A stretch of DNA of 20,964 nucleotides, from positions 1-20,964 of the forward strand of contig CAZSMC010000073.1 of assembly GCA_964607755.1 (NCBI GenBank), read 5' to 3'. Source of the stretch: CAZSMC01 sp964607755. GTDB taxonomy: Bacteria > Zhuqueibacterota > Zhuqueibacteria > Residuimicrobiales > Krinioviventaceae. Numbering within the stretch: the first letter of the stretch is position 1; every line of letters begins with the position of its first letter. The notes beneath the pieces were generated by a model. The model saw only the letters and a list, made by a program, of their open reading frames with translations. It did not search any database and was not told the DNA's origin. Made by a program: the position numbers and the translations under genes. Positions 1 to 7,853 of the stretch are shown here, in pieces.

Positions 1-4
1 AACA

Positions 5-18
5 GGCACTTTAGTGCC
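5..18. repeat. Short perfect palindrome after the heme operon
   Basis: GGCACT-TT-AGTGCC is a perfect inverted repeat (5 bp stem with a TTTA-type loop, or 6 bp with a 2-base loop). It lies about 40 bases beyond the stop codon of the minus-strand cobA-hemD gene. It could be a weak terminator or a REP-like hairpin similar in style to the one at 7801-7827. The bases that would show a T-run lie at or beyond the window edge, so the function is open. Confidence 0.3.
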
Positions 19-56
19 GAAAGATTAAAACTTACACCCAAGACTGAGCATTTACT

Positions 57-1595
57 CTATTTCTGTTCGGTGTAAAACCGCACAATCGCATCAACAAAAT
101 CCGGAATGGTGTAATTCTCCGGTTGAATTGAAACGCTCATGCCGAAAGATTCCGCTGTGCTGCGGGTAATCGGCCCGATGCAGGCAATGCGTGCAGTGCT
201 AATCGATTTCAAGAGTTGTTCCTTGCCAATCATCGAAGCAAAATTATGCACCGTGCTTGAACTTGTAAATGTGACCAGGTCAAAGTCGCCGCGTCGAATA
301 CGTTCGATCGTTTCAGGCGGTTGGTTTTCATCGACAACAGTTTTGTAAACAGTCACTTCATCGACCTGATCGCCCATTTCCTCAAGTCCTTCACGCAGCG
401 TCGGCCTGGCAATGTCAGCGCGCGGCAATAAAATACGTTTGTTTCTGACATTGTATTGTTTGAACATGTCGAGAATCGATTCGGCGACGAATTTTTCCGG
501 CTGCACATCCGCAGTAATGCCAAACTCTTTGAGGCGTTGCGCAGTGGCCGGACCGATCGCCCACACTGTGGCGTTTGCCAGAGCTCGCGCATCAAGATTT
601 TGATGGTTCAAGCGCTCGAAAAAAGAACTCACGCCGTTCACCGAGGTAAAAATGAGATAATCGTATCTATCGATCCGGTTGATAGCCTCATCCACCGGCC
701 GCCAGTTTTCCGGCGGTACAATTTTGATTGTGGGCACCATCAGTACCTCTGCTCCCAGCTCCAGCAACCGATCGGCAAACTCGCTCGTCTGAGCGCGTGA
801 ACGGGTCACCACAATTCGCTTGCCAAACAAAGATTTGTTCTCAAACCAGGCAAGCCGATCGCGCAAACGAACCACCTCACCGACAACAATCAAAGCCGGT
901 GGCGATAATTTTGCCGCCCGGGCTCGCTCTGAAATATTTTCAAGCGTGCCGGTCACAGTCTGTTGCTGAGGCGTCGTGCCGTGACGCACGAGCGCAGCCG
1001 GTGTGTCTACGGATTTGCCGTACTTAAAAAGTTGATCCACGATCTTGGACAAATTTCGCACGCCCATATAAAAAACCAGTGTGCCGTGCAGATTGGCAAT
1101 GGCTTGCCAGTTGAGTTGAGAATCCGGTTTTGCCGGGTCTTCGTGACCGGTAATAAACGTCACTGCCGTGGCCAGACCGCGATGAGTTGCCGGGATGCCG
1201 GCGTATGCAAGCGCGGCTACACCGGCGGTAATGCCCGGAATAATTTGAAATGGAACATCTGCAGTTTTTAAAGCCAGAGCTTCTTCGCCACCGCGTCCAA
1301 AGACATAAGGATCACCGCCTTTGAGCCGAACCACAGTTTTACCCGCTCTGGCGTTGTCTGTGAGCAGCGCATTAATCTCATCCTGGTTTAGCGTATGTGC
1401 GCCGGCTTGTTTACCGACGTATATTTTCTCGGCATCCGGATTTTCTGCCAACAGCGCCGGATTAGCAAGATGGTCATAGACAATCACATCTGCTCGCCGG
1501 ATGGCGTCGAGACCGTCGATGGTCATCAAACCGGGATGACCAGGTCCCGCTCCGACAAGGACAACCTTTCCATTTTGTTCATTCCTGTTGGGCAC
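57..1595 (-). CDS. cobA-hemD: Fused uroporphyrinogen-III C-methyltransferase / uroporphyrinogen-III synthase
   Basis: This 512-residue protein combines two cytoplasmic tetrapyrrole enzymes. Residues 10-245 are an SAM-dependent uroporphyrinogen-III methyltransferase (makes precorrin-2). Its motifs are VGAGPGHPG at 14-22, RLKGGDPYVFGRGGEE at 90-105, and PGITAGVAA near 120-128 followed by THRG and ITGHE. Residues 258-512 are a HemD-type synthase (closes hydroxymethylbilane to uroporphyrinogen III), starting GKRIVVTRSRAQ, with TSVNG and TFTSSST segments. Such CobA-HemD fusions are known in Firmicutes and other anaerobes. The start is GTG at 1595: an AAAGGAG Shine-Dalgarno lies 5-6 bases upstream inside hemC, and the gene overlaps the hemC end by 17 bases, so translational coupling is likely. 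It is the last visible gene of the operon. The usual GDP of the first SAM motif is GHP here. Identification of both halves is firm. Confidence 0.95.
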   Translation of the reverse strand: MPNRNEQNGKVVLVGAGPGHPGLMTIDGLDAIRRADVIVYDHLANPALLAENPDAEKIYVGKQAGAHTLNQDEINALLTDNARAGKTVVRLKGGDPYVFGRGGEEALALKTADVPFQIIPGITAGVAALAYAGIPATHRGLATAVTFITGHEDPAKPDSQLNWQAIANLHGTLVFYMGVRNLSKIVDQLFKYGKSVDTPAALVRHGTTPQQQTVTGTLENISERARAAKLSPPALIVVGEVVRLRDRLAWFENKSLFGKRIVVTRSRAQTSEFADRLLELGAEVLMVPTIKIVPPENWRPVDEAINRIDRYDYLIFTSVNGVSSFFERLNHQNLDARALANATVWAIGPATAQRLKEFGITADVQPEKFVAESILDMFKQYNVRNKRILLPRADIARPTLREGLEEMGDQVDEVTVYKTVVDENQPPETIERIRRGDFDLVTFTSSSTVHNFASMIGKEQLLKSISTARIACIGPITRSTAESFGMSVSIQPENYTIPDFVDAIVRFYTEQK

Positions 1596-2511
1596 GTATC
1601 TCCTTTAAAATGTCTGCGGCTTTTTTTTGCAAAAGTTCCTCAGCCAAAGATCGACCGTCTTGTTCAGCGGATTCGGAATGAACGATCTGACGTCCGGTGA
1701 TGGATTGCGAGCCATCCAGACTCAGAACGCGGCCGGTCAAAAACATACGATCGCCGATATGCTGGCACAGCGCCGCCACTGGCGTCTGACATCCGCCTTC
1801 CAATCGATGCAAAAAAGCTCGTTCGGCATGAACACAAATCATGCTGTCTGTATCATTAATCGTTCGAACGATTTCATTGGTCTCTTGATCTTCGCGACGC
1901 ACCTGTATAGCCAGCGCGCCCTGGGCCGGAGCCGGCAACATCGTGTAAAAAGGAAGCACTTGAAATTCATGACCGGATAAATTCAGCCGTTCGAGTCCGG
2001 CCTGGGCTAAAATGATACCGTGCTTGTCACTTTGATAAAATTTTTTCAGCCGGGTTTCGACATTGCCGCGGATATCCAGAACAGAAATATCGGGTCGGGC
2101 TGCTAAAAGTTGCGCCCGCCGGCGCAGGCTGCTGGTGAACACAGCAGCGTTTTTCGGCACGTCATTCAGCGTGGCCCCGTCCCGGGTAACCAAAAGATCA
2201 AAAGGTTTGGCCCGCTCTGGCACAGCCGCGACAATGAGCTCATCCGGACTTTCGGTCGGCAAATCTTTGTAACTGTGCACAGCAATGTCAATGTCCCGGT
2301 TAAGCAATGCGGATTCAATTTCTTTGACGAACAATCCCTTGTCGCCGATTTTGCTCAGCGCAACATCCAGAATCCGGTCGCCGGTGGTTTTGATAATTCT
2401 CTGTTCGAGTTTGATCCCCGGAACCGTTTTCCGGAGCAGTTTTATCACAATATGTGTTTGCTTTTTAGCTAATTCACTGCCGCGCGTGCCGATAATGAAT
2501 GTTCTATTCAT
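1579..2511 (-). CDS. hemC: Hydroxymethylbilane synthase (porphobilinogen deaminase)
   Basis: HemC condenses four porphobilinogen molecules into hydroxymethylbilane in the cytoplasm. The 310-residue length is normal. It starts IIGTRGSELAKKQ, has the catalytic-Asp segment HSYKDLPT near residues 79-86, and carries the cofactor-attachment motif LEGGCQTP with Cys241, to which the dipyrromethane is covalently bound. The PAPAQGAL segment at 193-200 is also typical. The open frame extends 17 codons upstream to 2562. The ATG at 2511 is preferred because it begins the conserved sequence and has GGAGGA 4-5 bases upstream. Its ATG overlaps the hemA stop by 8 bases (ATGAATAG), so it is probably coupled to hemA translation. 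The product feeds the HemD half of the next gene. Confidence 0.96.
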   Translation of the reverse strand: MNRTFIIGTRGSELAKKQTHIVIKLLRKTVPGIKLEQRIIKTTGDRILDVALSKIGDKGLFVKEIESALLNRDIDIAVHSYKDLPTESPDELIVAAVPERAKPFDLLVTRDGATLNDVPKNAAVFTSSLRRRAQLLAARPDISVLDIRGNVETRLKKFYQSDKHGIILAQAGLERLNLSGHEFQVLPFYTMLPAPAQGALAIQVRREDQETNEIVRTINDTDSMICVHAERAFLHRLEGGCQTPVAALCQHIGDRMFLTGRVLSLDGSQSITGRQIVHSESAEQDGRSLAEELLQKKAADILKEIRAQQE

Positions 2512-3766
2512 CGTCCTCCAGCCCAAAAACCTCACGCACTGTACAGCGTCCGCACAAGTCATCGATATTTTGACAGGCGTTCAAACGCGTCATCGGATAA
2601 TGCAAAAACTTTTTTAATAAACTTTTTGAAAACTTTTCCAATTGTTCCCAGTCATCTTTGTGAAAACGCTTGCGGTTTTTATCAACTTCCTGCTTGCGAA
2701 GCATCTCCATGTGCTGGTGCAATTCGCGAATGGTGGGCAGCGCTTCATTATCCGTCAGCCAATCACGAAACACGCCCAACTCTTCTTCGATGATTTTCTC
2801 AACCAGCGGAATCTCGTGTTGACGTTCTTTGAGGTGCCGGTCGACAATATCCTGCAAATCATCGATATCGTACAAATACACATTATAGATATCCCGGACC
2901 GACTGCTCGACATCCCGGGGTACAGCGAGATCAATAATGAACAGCGCCTTGCCTTTTCGTCGACGCATGAGCTCTGCGACCTGAGCCGAGGTAAGAATAA
3001 AATTCCGGGCGGACGTGGAAGTTATGACAACATCCGCCTTGATCAGGGCAGCAGGCAGATCAGCGAGCTCTCCGAACCTAGCATTATATGGTCGGGCAAG
3101 CGATTCGGCGCGTTCACGCGTTCTGTTGAGAACGGTAATGTGACTGCCGCCGTGTTTTTGCGCATTTAATAGCACATTTTGAGCAGTCTCTCCGGCACCC
3201 ACCAGAATGATGTTTTTATCCGTCAACGAGGTAAAAATCTTTGTCATTAATTCAACAGCCACAGAAGCGACGGAGGCTGAACCGGTATTAATGCCGGTTT
3301 CGTTACGGCTGCGTTTGCCTACCCGGAATGCCTGATGAAAAAGCTTGTGAAAAGTTCGGCGAGCGGTTTTTTCTTCAGTAGCAATCGAATAGGCTCGTTT
3401 CACCTGATTCAGAATCTGATCCTCACCCGGAACCATGGAATCGAGTCCGGCAGAAACACGAAACAGATGCTGTATCGCTTTTTCGCCTTTGTAGGTGTAA
3501 AAATATTTTTTAATATTCTCATCAGCGCAATTAACGTGTTTCAGCATCAACTCTGAGATGTGGGCATTCGGCCCGAGGTCCTGCGTACATACCACATAAA
3601 GTTCGGTACGATTACATGTTGAAAGAATCACAGCCTGGTGAATTTTTGACTTGGAGACAACAAAGTGTAACGCTTTTCGGGTCGATGGCTCATCGAAAGC
3701 CAGTCGTTCGCGGACCGCCAGCGGGGTTTTCTGATGATTAACTCCTGTGACCTGGATCGTATTCAT
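2504..3766 (-). CDS. hemA: Glutamyl-tRNA reductase
   Basis: HemA reduces glutamyl-tRNA(Glu) with NADPH to glutamate-1-semialdehyde, the committed step of C5-pathway tetrapyrrole synthesis. At 420 residues it is full length. The substrate domain begins VTGVNHQKTPLAVRE and contains STCNRTELY with catalytic Cys51. It is followed by the conserved LFRVSAGLDSMVPGEDQIL at about 101-119, the NADPH-binding VGAGETA at 189-195, and a C-terminal helical dimerisation domain. The extreme C terminus carries an unusual cysteine set (Cys398, Cys405, Cys408; C-x6-C-x2-C). The gene overlaps the upstream sirC-type gene by ATGA and the downstream hemC by 8 bases, so one polycistronic transcript is very likely. 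The C5 pathway also implies a hemL gene and a hemB gene elsewhere, possibly just beyond the left edge. Confidence 0.96.
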   Translation of the reverse strand: MNTIQVTGVNHQKTPLAVRERLAFDEPSTRKALHFVVSKSKIHQAVILSTCNRTELYVVCTQDLGPNAHISELMLKHVNCADENIKKYFYTYKGEKAIQHLFRVSAGLDSMVPGEDQILNQVKRAYSIATEEKTARRTFHKLFHQAFRVGKRSRNETGINTGSASVASVAVELMTKIFTSLTDKNIILVGAGETAQNVLLNAQKHGGSHITVLNRTRERAESLARPYNARFGELADLPAALIKADVVITSTSARNFILTSAQVAELMRRRKGKALFIIDLAVPRDVEQSVRDIYNVYLYDIDDLQDIVDRHLKERQHEIPLVEKIIEEELGVFRDWLTDNEALPTIRELHQHMEMLRKQEVDKNRKRFHKDDWEQLEKFSKSLLKKFLHYPMTRLNACQNIDDLCGRCTVREVFGLEDDE

Positions 3767-4344
3767 GATTTTTTAAAATATCGGGTTATCACTTTATCTG
3801 CTTCTTGTTGTGCCAACCGGGAACGTTCTTTTTCGTCAGTAATAGCTTTTTTCCGTTGCCGGCGCAATTCACCCAAACGTTTTACATCATGTGCAATTTC
3901 CGTGGGCAGGAATGTGTCCAGCACCTGACGGATTCGCCGGGAAAGCGCCGGAGCTTGTCCGCTGGTGGAAATGGCTATGGTGAGGTCTCCACGTTCAACG
4001 AGACTCGGTACATAAAAAGTGCACAGTTCCGGGACGTCTACAACATTGACGAGAATGTTCCGTTCACGTGCCTGTTCATAAATAATACGGTTGATCTCAG
4101 GATCATCAGTCGCCGCAATGACCAACGTGGCGCTGTCTAAATCGTTCGCCTGCACCGCGCGGTTTTCATAGTGGATTTTGTGATTGCGAGCTAATTCTTG
4201 CAACGTTGGTGTAAGCTCAGGGCTAACAACTGTAACATTTGCGTCGGCTTTAAGAAGTTGCTCTGCTTTACGTTCCGCAACCTGGCCGCCGCCAACCACA
4301 ACACATGACACATCAGTGAGTTTTAAAAAGACAGGATATAACAT
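3763..4344 (-). CDS. sirC: Precorrin-2 dehydrogenase / possible sirohydrochlorin ferrochelatase (SirC/Met8, CysG N-terminal type)
   Basis: This 193-residue protein matches the NAD-dependent precorrin-2 dehydrogenase that makes sirohydrochlorin; some relatives also insert iron to give siroheme. It starts with MLYPVFLKL and the Rossmann motif VVGGGQVAERK at 16-26. ATDDPEIN follows at 78-85, then VDVPELCTFYVPS with Asp103 at the position of the proposed catalytic Asp of Met8p, and ISTSGQAPALSRRIR at 125-139. It lacks the methyltransferase half of CysG, which is supplied by the cobA domain of the last gene in the same operon. It is the first gene of the operon. The ATG at 4344 follows a close AGGTG sequence. 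The stop overlaps the hemA start as ATGA. Whether it is a dehydrogenase only or bifunctional cannot be decided from sequence. Confidence 0.9.
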   Translation of the reverse strand: MLYPVFLKLTDVSCVVVGGGQVAERKAEQLLKADANVTVVSPELTPTLQELARNHKIHYENRAVQANDLDSATLVIAATDDPEINRIIYEQARERNILVNVVDVPELCTFYVPSLVERGDLTIAISTSGQAPALSRRIRQVLDTFLPTEIAHDVKRLGELRRQRKKAITDEKERSRLAQQEADKVITRYFKKS

Positions 4345-4396
4345 ACACCTGGCAATTAGTGTGTAAATGAATTCTTGCTATAATTTTTAGATATGA

Positions 4397-4402
4397 ATTA
4401 TA
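4397..4402 (-). promoter_or_regulatory. Candidate -10 element for the heme operon
   Basis: Read on the minus strand, a perfect TATAAT preceded by GTG (TGTATAAT) lies about 53 bases upstream of the first gene's ATG (4344) in an AT-rich gap. No good -35 hexamer sits at 17 bases, and the FCB-type TTTG/TAnnTTTG pattern is not met. This is only a plausible promoter. The rest of 4403-4519 shows nothing I can identify. Confidence 0.3.
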
Positions 4403-4519
4403 CACTGCTAATAACACAAAGTTTTTAAAAATATTCAATTTTATGCCATTTGTTGAATTAAAGGTAGGAGCCTGTTTTTAGTTATTTAGTGACTTTTACA
4501 AAAAAAGTTATTATTAAAT

Positions 4520-4538
4520 ATTTTTCAATATGAAAAAT
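4520..4538 (-). terminator. Weak terminator-like hairpin after the radical SAM gene
   Basis: On the minus strand, ATTTTTC-ATATT-GAAAAAT forms a 7 bp AT-rich stem with a 5-base loop 12 bases after the radical SAM stop codon. It is followed about 12 bases later by a run of seven T. In addition, a 9 bp inverted pair (GTGACTTTT at 4489-4497 and AAAAGTCAC at 4552-4560) embraces the whole tail. The stems are AT-rich, so efficiency is doubtful. Confidence 0.3.
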
Positions 4539-4549
4539 GCTTTTCAATT

Positions 4550-6172
4550 TTAAAAGTCACCTATTGACCTGGTTGAATTCCCTGCCCTGGATTCTTCATG
4601 GAGCAATTCGGTTTCACTATCTAAACCTTTTCGGATACGCTCCATGCGGCCCATAGGCACTTTGATGTGCTCATTCCAGTTCTGCGGCACCTGAATAGAC
4701 TGCACAGGCAAGGGACGCTGCTTTTTGCGTTTATTGGTTAATGTGTATTTCAAAAAAATAAAACCGGCAACAATCGAGCGCCACCCTTCTTTTGGGGATA
4801 GAATGGCTTGCTTTAATTTATAGAACAAATACCACGGGCCAAAATGAAATTTACGGAAAGCCTTTTCACAAAACGCTTCCAGATCATCCGGTGACAAGCC
4901 CGGGAGATTAATGACACAGCGATGACCGCCTTCGTCATTGAGCCACTGATCGAACGAAACATCTGCCAAATACCCTTCGTTTTCGTAATACGCATAGGCT
5001 CCGGTCCCCGGATATGGCATGACCGGATAAAACTGGGCGCTGTCCGGTTTAATTTCTTTGGCAAGCTGCAGTGTTTTTTTCATCGTTTCGTGAGTTTCGC
5101 CAGGAAAGCCCACCATAAAACAGCCGTGCACCAGCAAGCCCAGTTTATGCGCATTGTCGACAAAACGTTTTTGAATATCTGTGTTTTGACCTTTGCGCAT
5201 ATTTTTCAACACCATATTATCACCGGATTCAAAACCAACAGCCGTATTTCTCAAACCGGCATCTTTGAGCGCTTTCAACGTCTCATAATCCACTGTGGTG
5301 CGCAGATTGGCAAAGAACGGCAATTTCACGCCGCGGTCTTTGACCACCTCGGCAAAACGGCGGGCATACTTGCGATCAGCAGCAAAATTATCATCCTCAA
5401 AGGTAATTTCGTGCACCTCGGGCATATTCTCCTGCACCCACAACATTTCACCGACAATATGTTCCGGACTGCGGTGCCGGTAGCGGTGACCGTGCATCAC
5501 CTGTGGATAGACGCAGTAAAAACACATCGCTGTACAGCCGCGACCGCCAATCAACATAACCATGGGGTGATAGGATAAATTGAAATAATAATGCTCAGGG
5601 GTGAGAAAACGTTTGTAAATCGGCGCAATCCAGGGCAGGTCATCCATGTCTTGAATCGGGGGCCGGTCGGCTGTGCGTGCCGGTGATTCGCCGTCTCGAT
5701 ACGCCAGGCCATCTACCTTGTTCGCCGGCGTTTTACGTTCCAACGCATCGGCCAGCTCAGAGATGGTATAATCATATTCGCCGATAGCCACGTAATCCAC
5801 CGCCGGATAGCGCGACAACGTTTCCCGCCACAACGCCGTCACATGCGTACCGACCATGACGATACGAGTGTCTGGCAGAATCTTTTTTAAATTTTCAGCA
5901 GTCTCGCAATCCGAAGTCCAGCTTGCTGTGACGCTTTCAATAACCATCAGGTCTGGCTCGTAGGATTGAACTCTTTTTTGCAGATCAGCTTCTGAAAGAC
6001 CATCAGCCGGACAATCGATCAGATCAATAGCATGACCCCGCTGCTCTGCCAGCGCCGCGGCATGCGCCAGCCAATACGGGTAATACATGGTTCCCGATTT
6101 TATCACGCCGGGACTGCGTTGCGCCCGGCTGAAACGTCCAATGTACGGAGGATTAATAAATTGTATCTTCAC
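4550..6172 (-). CDS. B12-binding-domain radical SAM protein (HpnJ/BchE-like group)
   Basis: This 540-residue cytoplasmic enzyme has an N-terminal cobalamin-binding-type Rossmann fold (about 1-150: FINPPY, then YPYWLAHAAALAE and VMVGTHVT). A radical SAM barrel with GGRGCTAMCFYC follows, placing the iron-sulfur ligands at Cys213, Cys217 and Cys220. The stretch after it (VYPQVMHGHRYRHRSPEHI) resembles HpnJ of hopanoid biosynthesis. FANLRTTVDYE, GFESGDN and MVGFPGET are further barrel motifs. The N-terminal fold has DLIDCPADG where cobalamin proteins with a base-off histidine have DxHxxG, so it may not bind B12 through histidine. Start is GTG at 6172, with ACAGGA 7 bases upstream. It lies near tetrapyrrole genes but has its own 205-base upstream gap to them. 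Substrate is unknown; a hopanoid, lipid or porphyrin-like substrate is conjecture. Confidence 0.85.
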   Translation of the reverse strand: MKIQFINPPYIGRFSRAQRSPGVIKSGTMYYPYWLAHAAALAEQRGHAIDLIDCPADGLSEADLQKRVQSYEPDLMVIESVTASWTSDCETAENLKKILPDTRIVMVGTHVTALWRETLSRYPAVDYVAIGEYDYTISELADALERKTPANKVDGLAYRDGESPARTADRPPIQDMDDLPWIAPIYKRFLTPEHYYFNLSYHPMVMLIGGRGCTAMCFYCVYPQVMHGHRYRHRSPEHIVGEMLWVQENMPEVHEITFEDDNFAADRKYARRFAEVVKDRGVKLPFFANLRTTVDYETLKALKDAGLRNTAVGFESGDNMVLKNMRKGQNTDIQKRFVDNAHKLGLLVHGCFMVGFPGETHETMKKTLQLAKEIKPDSAQFYPVMPYPGTGAYAYYENEGYLADVSFDQWLNDEGGHRCVINLPGLSPDDLEAFCEKAFRKFHFGPWYLFYKLKQAILSPKEGWRSIVAGFIFLKYTLTNKRKKQRPLPVQSIQVPQNWNEHIKVPMGRMERIRKGLDSETELLHEESRAGNSTRSIGDF

Positions 6173-6672
6173 GTGGTTGTCCTGTTCTCAAATTCAATTA
6201 AAATAACTCGCCTAAATAATCTCACATACTACTGAAAAATGCAGGTTGTGAAGAGATTGGTTTAGATATTTATCAAGGCTATTAAAAGTATAGAAAATGA
6301 AATCATTTTTCAACTTTTTTTTCTGATGATTTTTTAGGAAATTTATTTCGCATATAAAATTACAATCGATGATAAAAAAAAGCAAAATTTATCTTGATTC
6401 TGGCAAGTTAAATAATTATTATTAATTATTCAATCATTACCAAAAATGATATGCTTTTTTATCAGGGTTACTCAATTTGTATATAACTATCAAATCTCAA
6501 ATCAGTTGTTTCTTTATCTGTTCAATTTATTATCGACAATTCAATCAATTAAACAGATTGGTTGTAAGGGGATATTGTGAACTTTTAGGAAAGGAGGTGT
6601 ATTTTTACTTTTGATGTAGGCTGTACCTAAAGAGCGTAGTTGCAGTTTAACCTAAACACAGGGAGATCACTC
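6173..6672. other. AT-rich divergent intergenic region
   Basis: This 500-base gap separates the divergent radical SAM gene (minus) and secreted-protein gene (plus). It is strongly AT-rich, with long A and T tracts, and holds no credible ORF. It presumably carries both promoters, but I cannot assign -10/-35 boxes with confidence. The only sharp signal is an orphan Shine-Dalgarno at 6591-6598. Confidence 0.6.
6591..6598 (+). promoter_or_regulatory. Orphan consensus Shine-Dalgarno (AAGGAGGT)
   Basis: AAGGAGGT is a near-complete match to the complement of the 16S rRNA 3' end, but it is 75 bases upstream of the gene start at 6673. The only ATG at a usable distance (6614) is followed directly by TAG. 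The real gene has its own GGGAG at 6661-6665. This may be a ribosome standby site, a minimal start-stop leader, or chance. Confidence 0.35.
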
Positions 6673-7788
6673 ATGAAAAATTTTTTAACAACTTTAACAC
6701 TGCTTATCCTTTCTCTAACGGTACTTTTTTCCACAGGAGTATTTGCAGACGGTGATTTTGATATCACTATTGACGCAGAGAGAGATGACTTTTTCAACAC
6801 ACTCACAGGACCGGAAAACGGCCACATTTTTCTGCCGGCTGTGGCAACCGGAACCGGAACCGAACCGGACGATAATATCGACTGCTCCGGACTGGTCTGG
6901 TTTGCCTGGGATAGCCTGTACTTTTATTGCTATGCCGAAGTCACCGATGAATATGTCGTTGTAAACAATTCAACCACTTATGAAAATGATTGCATCGAAC
7001 TGAAAATCGATCCTGACCCAACAATGGAAACCACAACCGGCGTGGCTGCAGTACGACTCACAGCCTGGGGTGAAGACGATGCTGAAGAACCGGCAGGCGT
7101 AGATAACCTCGTCGCTGGCGGCGAAATTGACGCCGAATGGGAACCTGTCGAAGGCGAAGATTATGCCCGCAAACCTGTATACACCGACGAGCGATATGGT
7201 TACAATCTGGAATTCCGGCTTCCGTTTGAAAAAATTGTCCGCGAAGATAAATATGTCTACAACGTCGTAGGCGGCATTATGGGCATGGCAGTAAATCTTC
7301 ATGACAACGACGAAGGCAACCGCGAAGCCGCATTGCGCTGGGCAGCCAGCATGGCTGATGAAGTCTGGATGAATCCCCAGCTCCACGGCACGGTTACGTT
7401 TCTCGAAGGCAACAAAATAGAAATGGAAACTGTCAATTCCGCCGGAGGTGATGCGGTTAATGAACATCCGGAATGGTACATCCCACCCGAAACGGCTGTG
7501 GAAGACGAGACGCCTCAAACACCCATCGAATTTGAGCTGTCTCAGAACTATCCCAATCCTTTTAACCCGACAACAACCATTTCGTATTCGCTGGCACAAC
7601 GGGAACATGTGACGCTTAAAATTTACAGCGTAACCGGTCAACATATCAAAACACTGGTAGACCAGGAACGCGACGCCGGAATTTATTTCCTCACGTTCGA
7701 CGCCTCTGATCTCAACAGCGGTATTTACCTCTATCAACTGCAAACAGATTCCAAAGTTGAAACGAAAAAGATGACCTTCATCAAATAA
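6673..7788 (+). CDS. Secreted CBM9-like (DOMON-fold) protein with type IX secretion C-terminal sorting domain
   Basis: This is a 371-residue exported protein. A signal peptide occupies residues 1-25, with cleavage expected after VFA before DGDFD. Residues about 27-245 resemble family-9 carbohydrate-binding modules: a WFAWDSLYFYCYAEVTDE strand pair, YENDCIELKID at 103-113, then YNLEFRLPFE. An acidic linker follows. Residues 287-371 are a typical FCB C-terminal sorting/anchoring domain, with SQNYPNPFNPTTTISYSL, a VTLKIYSVTGQ strand, GIYFLTFDASDLNSGIYLYQL and a KKMTFIK end. The protein should cross the inner membrane by Sec and the outer membrane by the type IX system, which is not encoded here. 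No catalytic domain is seen, so binding of a glycan or other ligand is inferred. ATG 6673 is chosen over upstream TTG 6640 because GGGAG lies 7 bases before it and the signal peptide begins there. Confidence 0.85.
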   Translation: MKNFLTTLTLLILSLTVLFSTGVFADGDFDITIDAERDDFFNTLTGPENGHIFLPAVATGTGTEPDDNIDCSGLVWFAWDSLYFYCYAEVTDEYVVVNNSTTYENDCIELKIDPDPTMETTTGVAAVRLTAWGEDDAEEPAGVDNLVAGGEIDAEWEPVEGEDYARKPVYTDERYGYNLEFRLPFEKIVREDKYVYNVVGGIMGMAVNLHDNDEGNREAALRWAASMADEVWMNPQLHGTVTFLEGNKIEMETVNSAGGDAVNEHPEWYIPPETAVEDETPQTPIEFELSQNYPNPFNPTTTISYSLAQREHVTLKIYSVTGQHIKTLVDQERDAGIYFLTFDASDLNSGIYLYQLQTDSKVETKKMTFIK

Positions 7789-7800
7789 GATCAAGATGTT

Positions 7801-7827
7801 TGTAGTACACCTTTCAGGTGTGCTACA
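7801..7827. repeat. 12 bp hairpin with GTAG/CTAC ends (REP-like; may terminate the upstream gene)
   Basis: TGTAGTACACCT-TTC-AGGTGTGCTACA forms a 12 bp stem with one G-U pair and a 3-base loop, 12 bases after the stop at 7788. The GTAG tetranucleotide at the 5' foot and the CTTTCAG apex recall REP palindromes mobilised by RAYT (IS200-like) transposases. It is followed only by AATTCT, so it is a poor classical terminator, although it may still stop or stabilise the transcript. Confidence 0.6.
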
Positions 7828-7844
7828 AATTCTAAAACTCAAAG
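7808..7844 (+). repeat. Direct repeat copy 1
   Basis: The stretch CACCTTTCAGGTGTGCTACA plus the following AAT/CTAAAACTCAAAG is repeated with a few changes at 7973-8010 (CACTCTTTCAGTGTGCTACA, then AATTTC/ACAACTCAAAAG). The pair brackets the inverted repeat at 7854-7947, so the block reads direct repeat, inverted repeat, direct repeat. Confidence 0.6.
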
Positions 7845-7853
7845 CTAGTCCCC

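Noticed and set aside
2512..2562. Upstream extension of hemC
   Set aside because: The extra 17 codons are not HemC-like, and the ATG at 2511 has a well-placed GGAGGA.
6970..7842. 290-codon minus-strand open frame opposite the CBM9-like gene
   Set aside because: It lies wholly over a gene with a signal peptide, a recognisable domain and a sorting tail. Its own product shows no domain and it has no supporting context.
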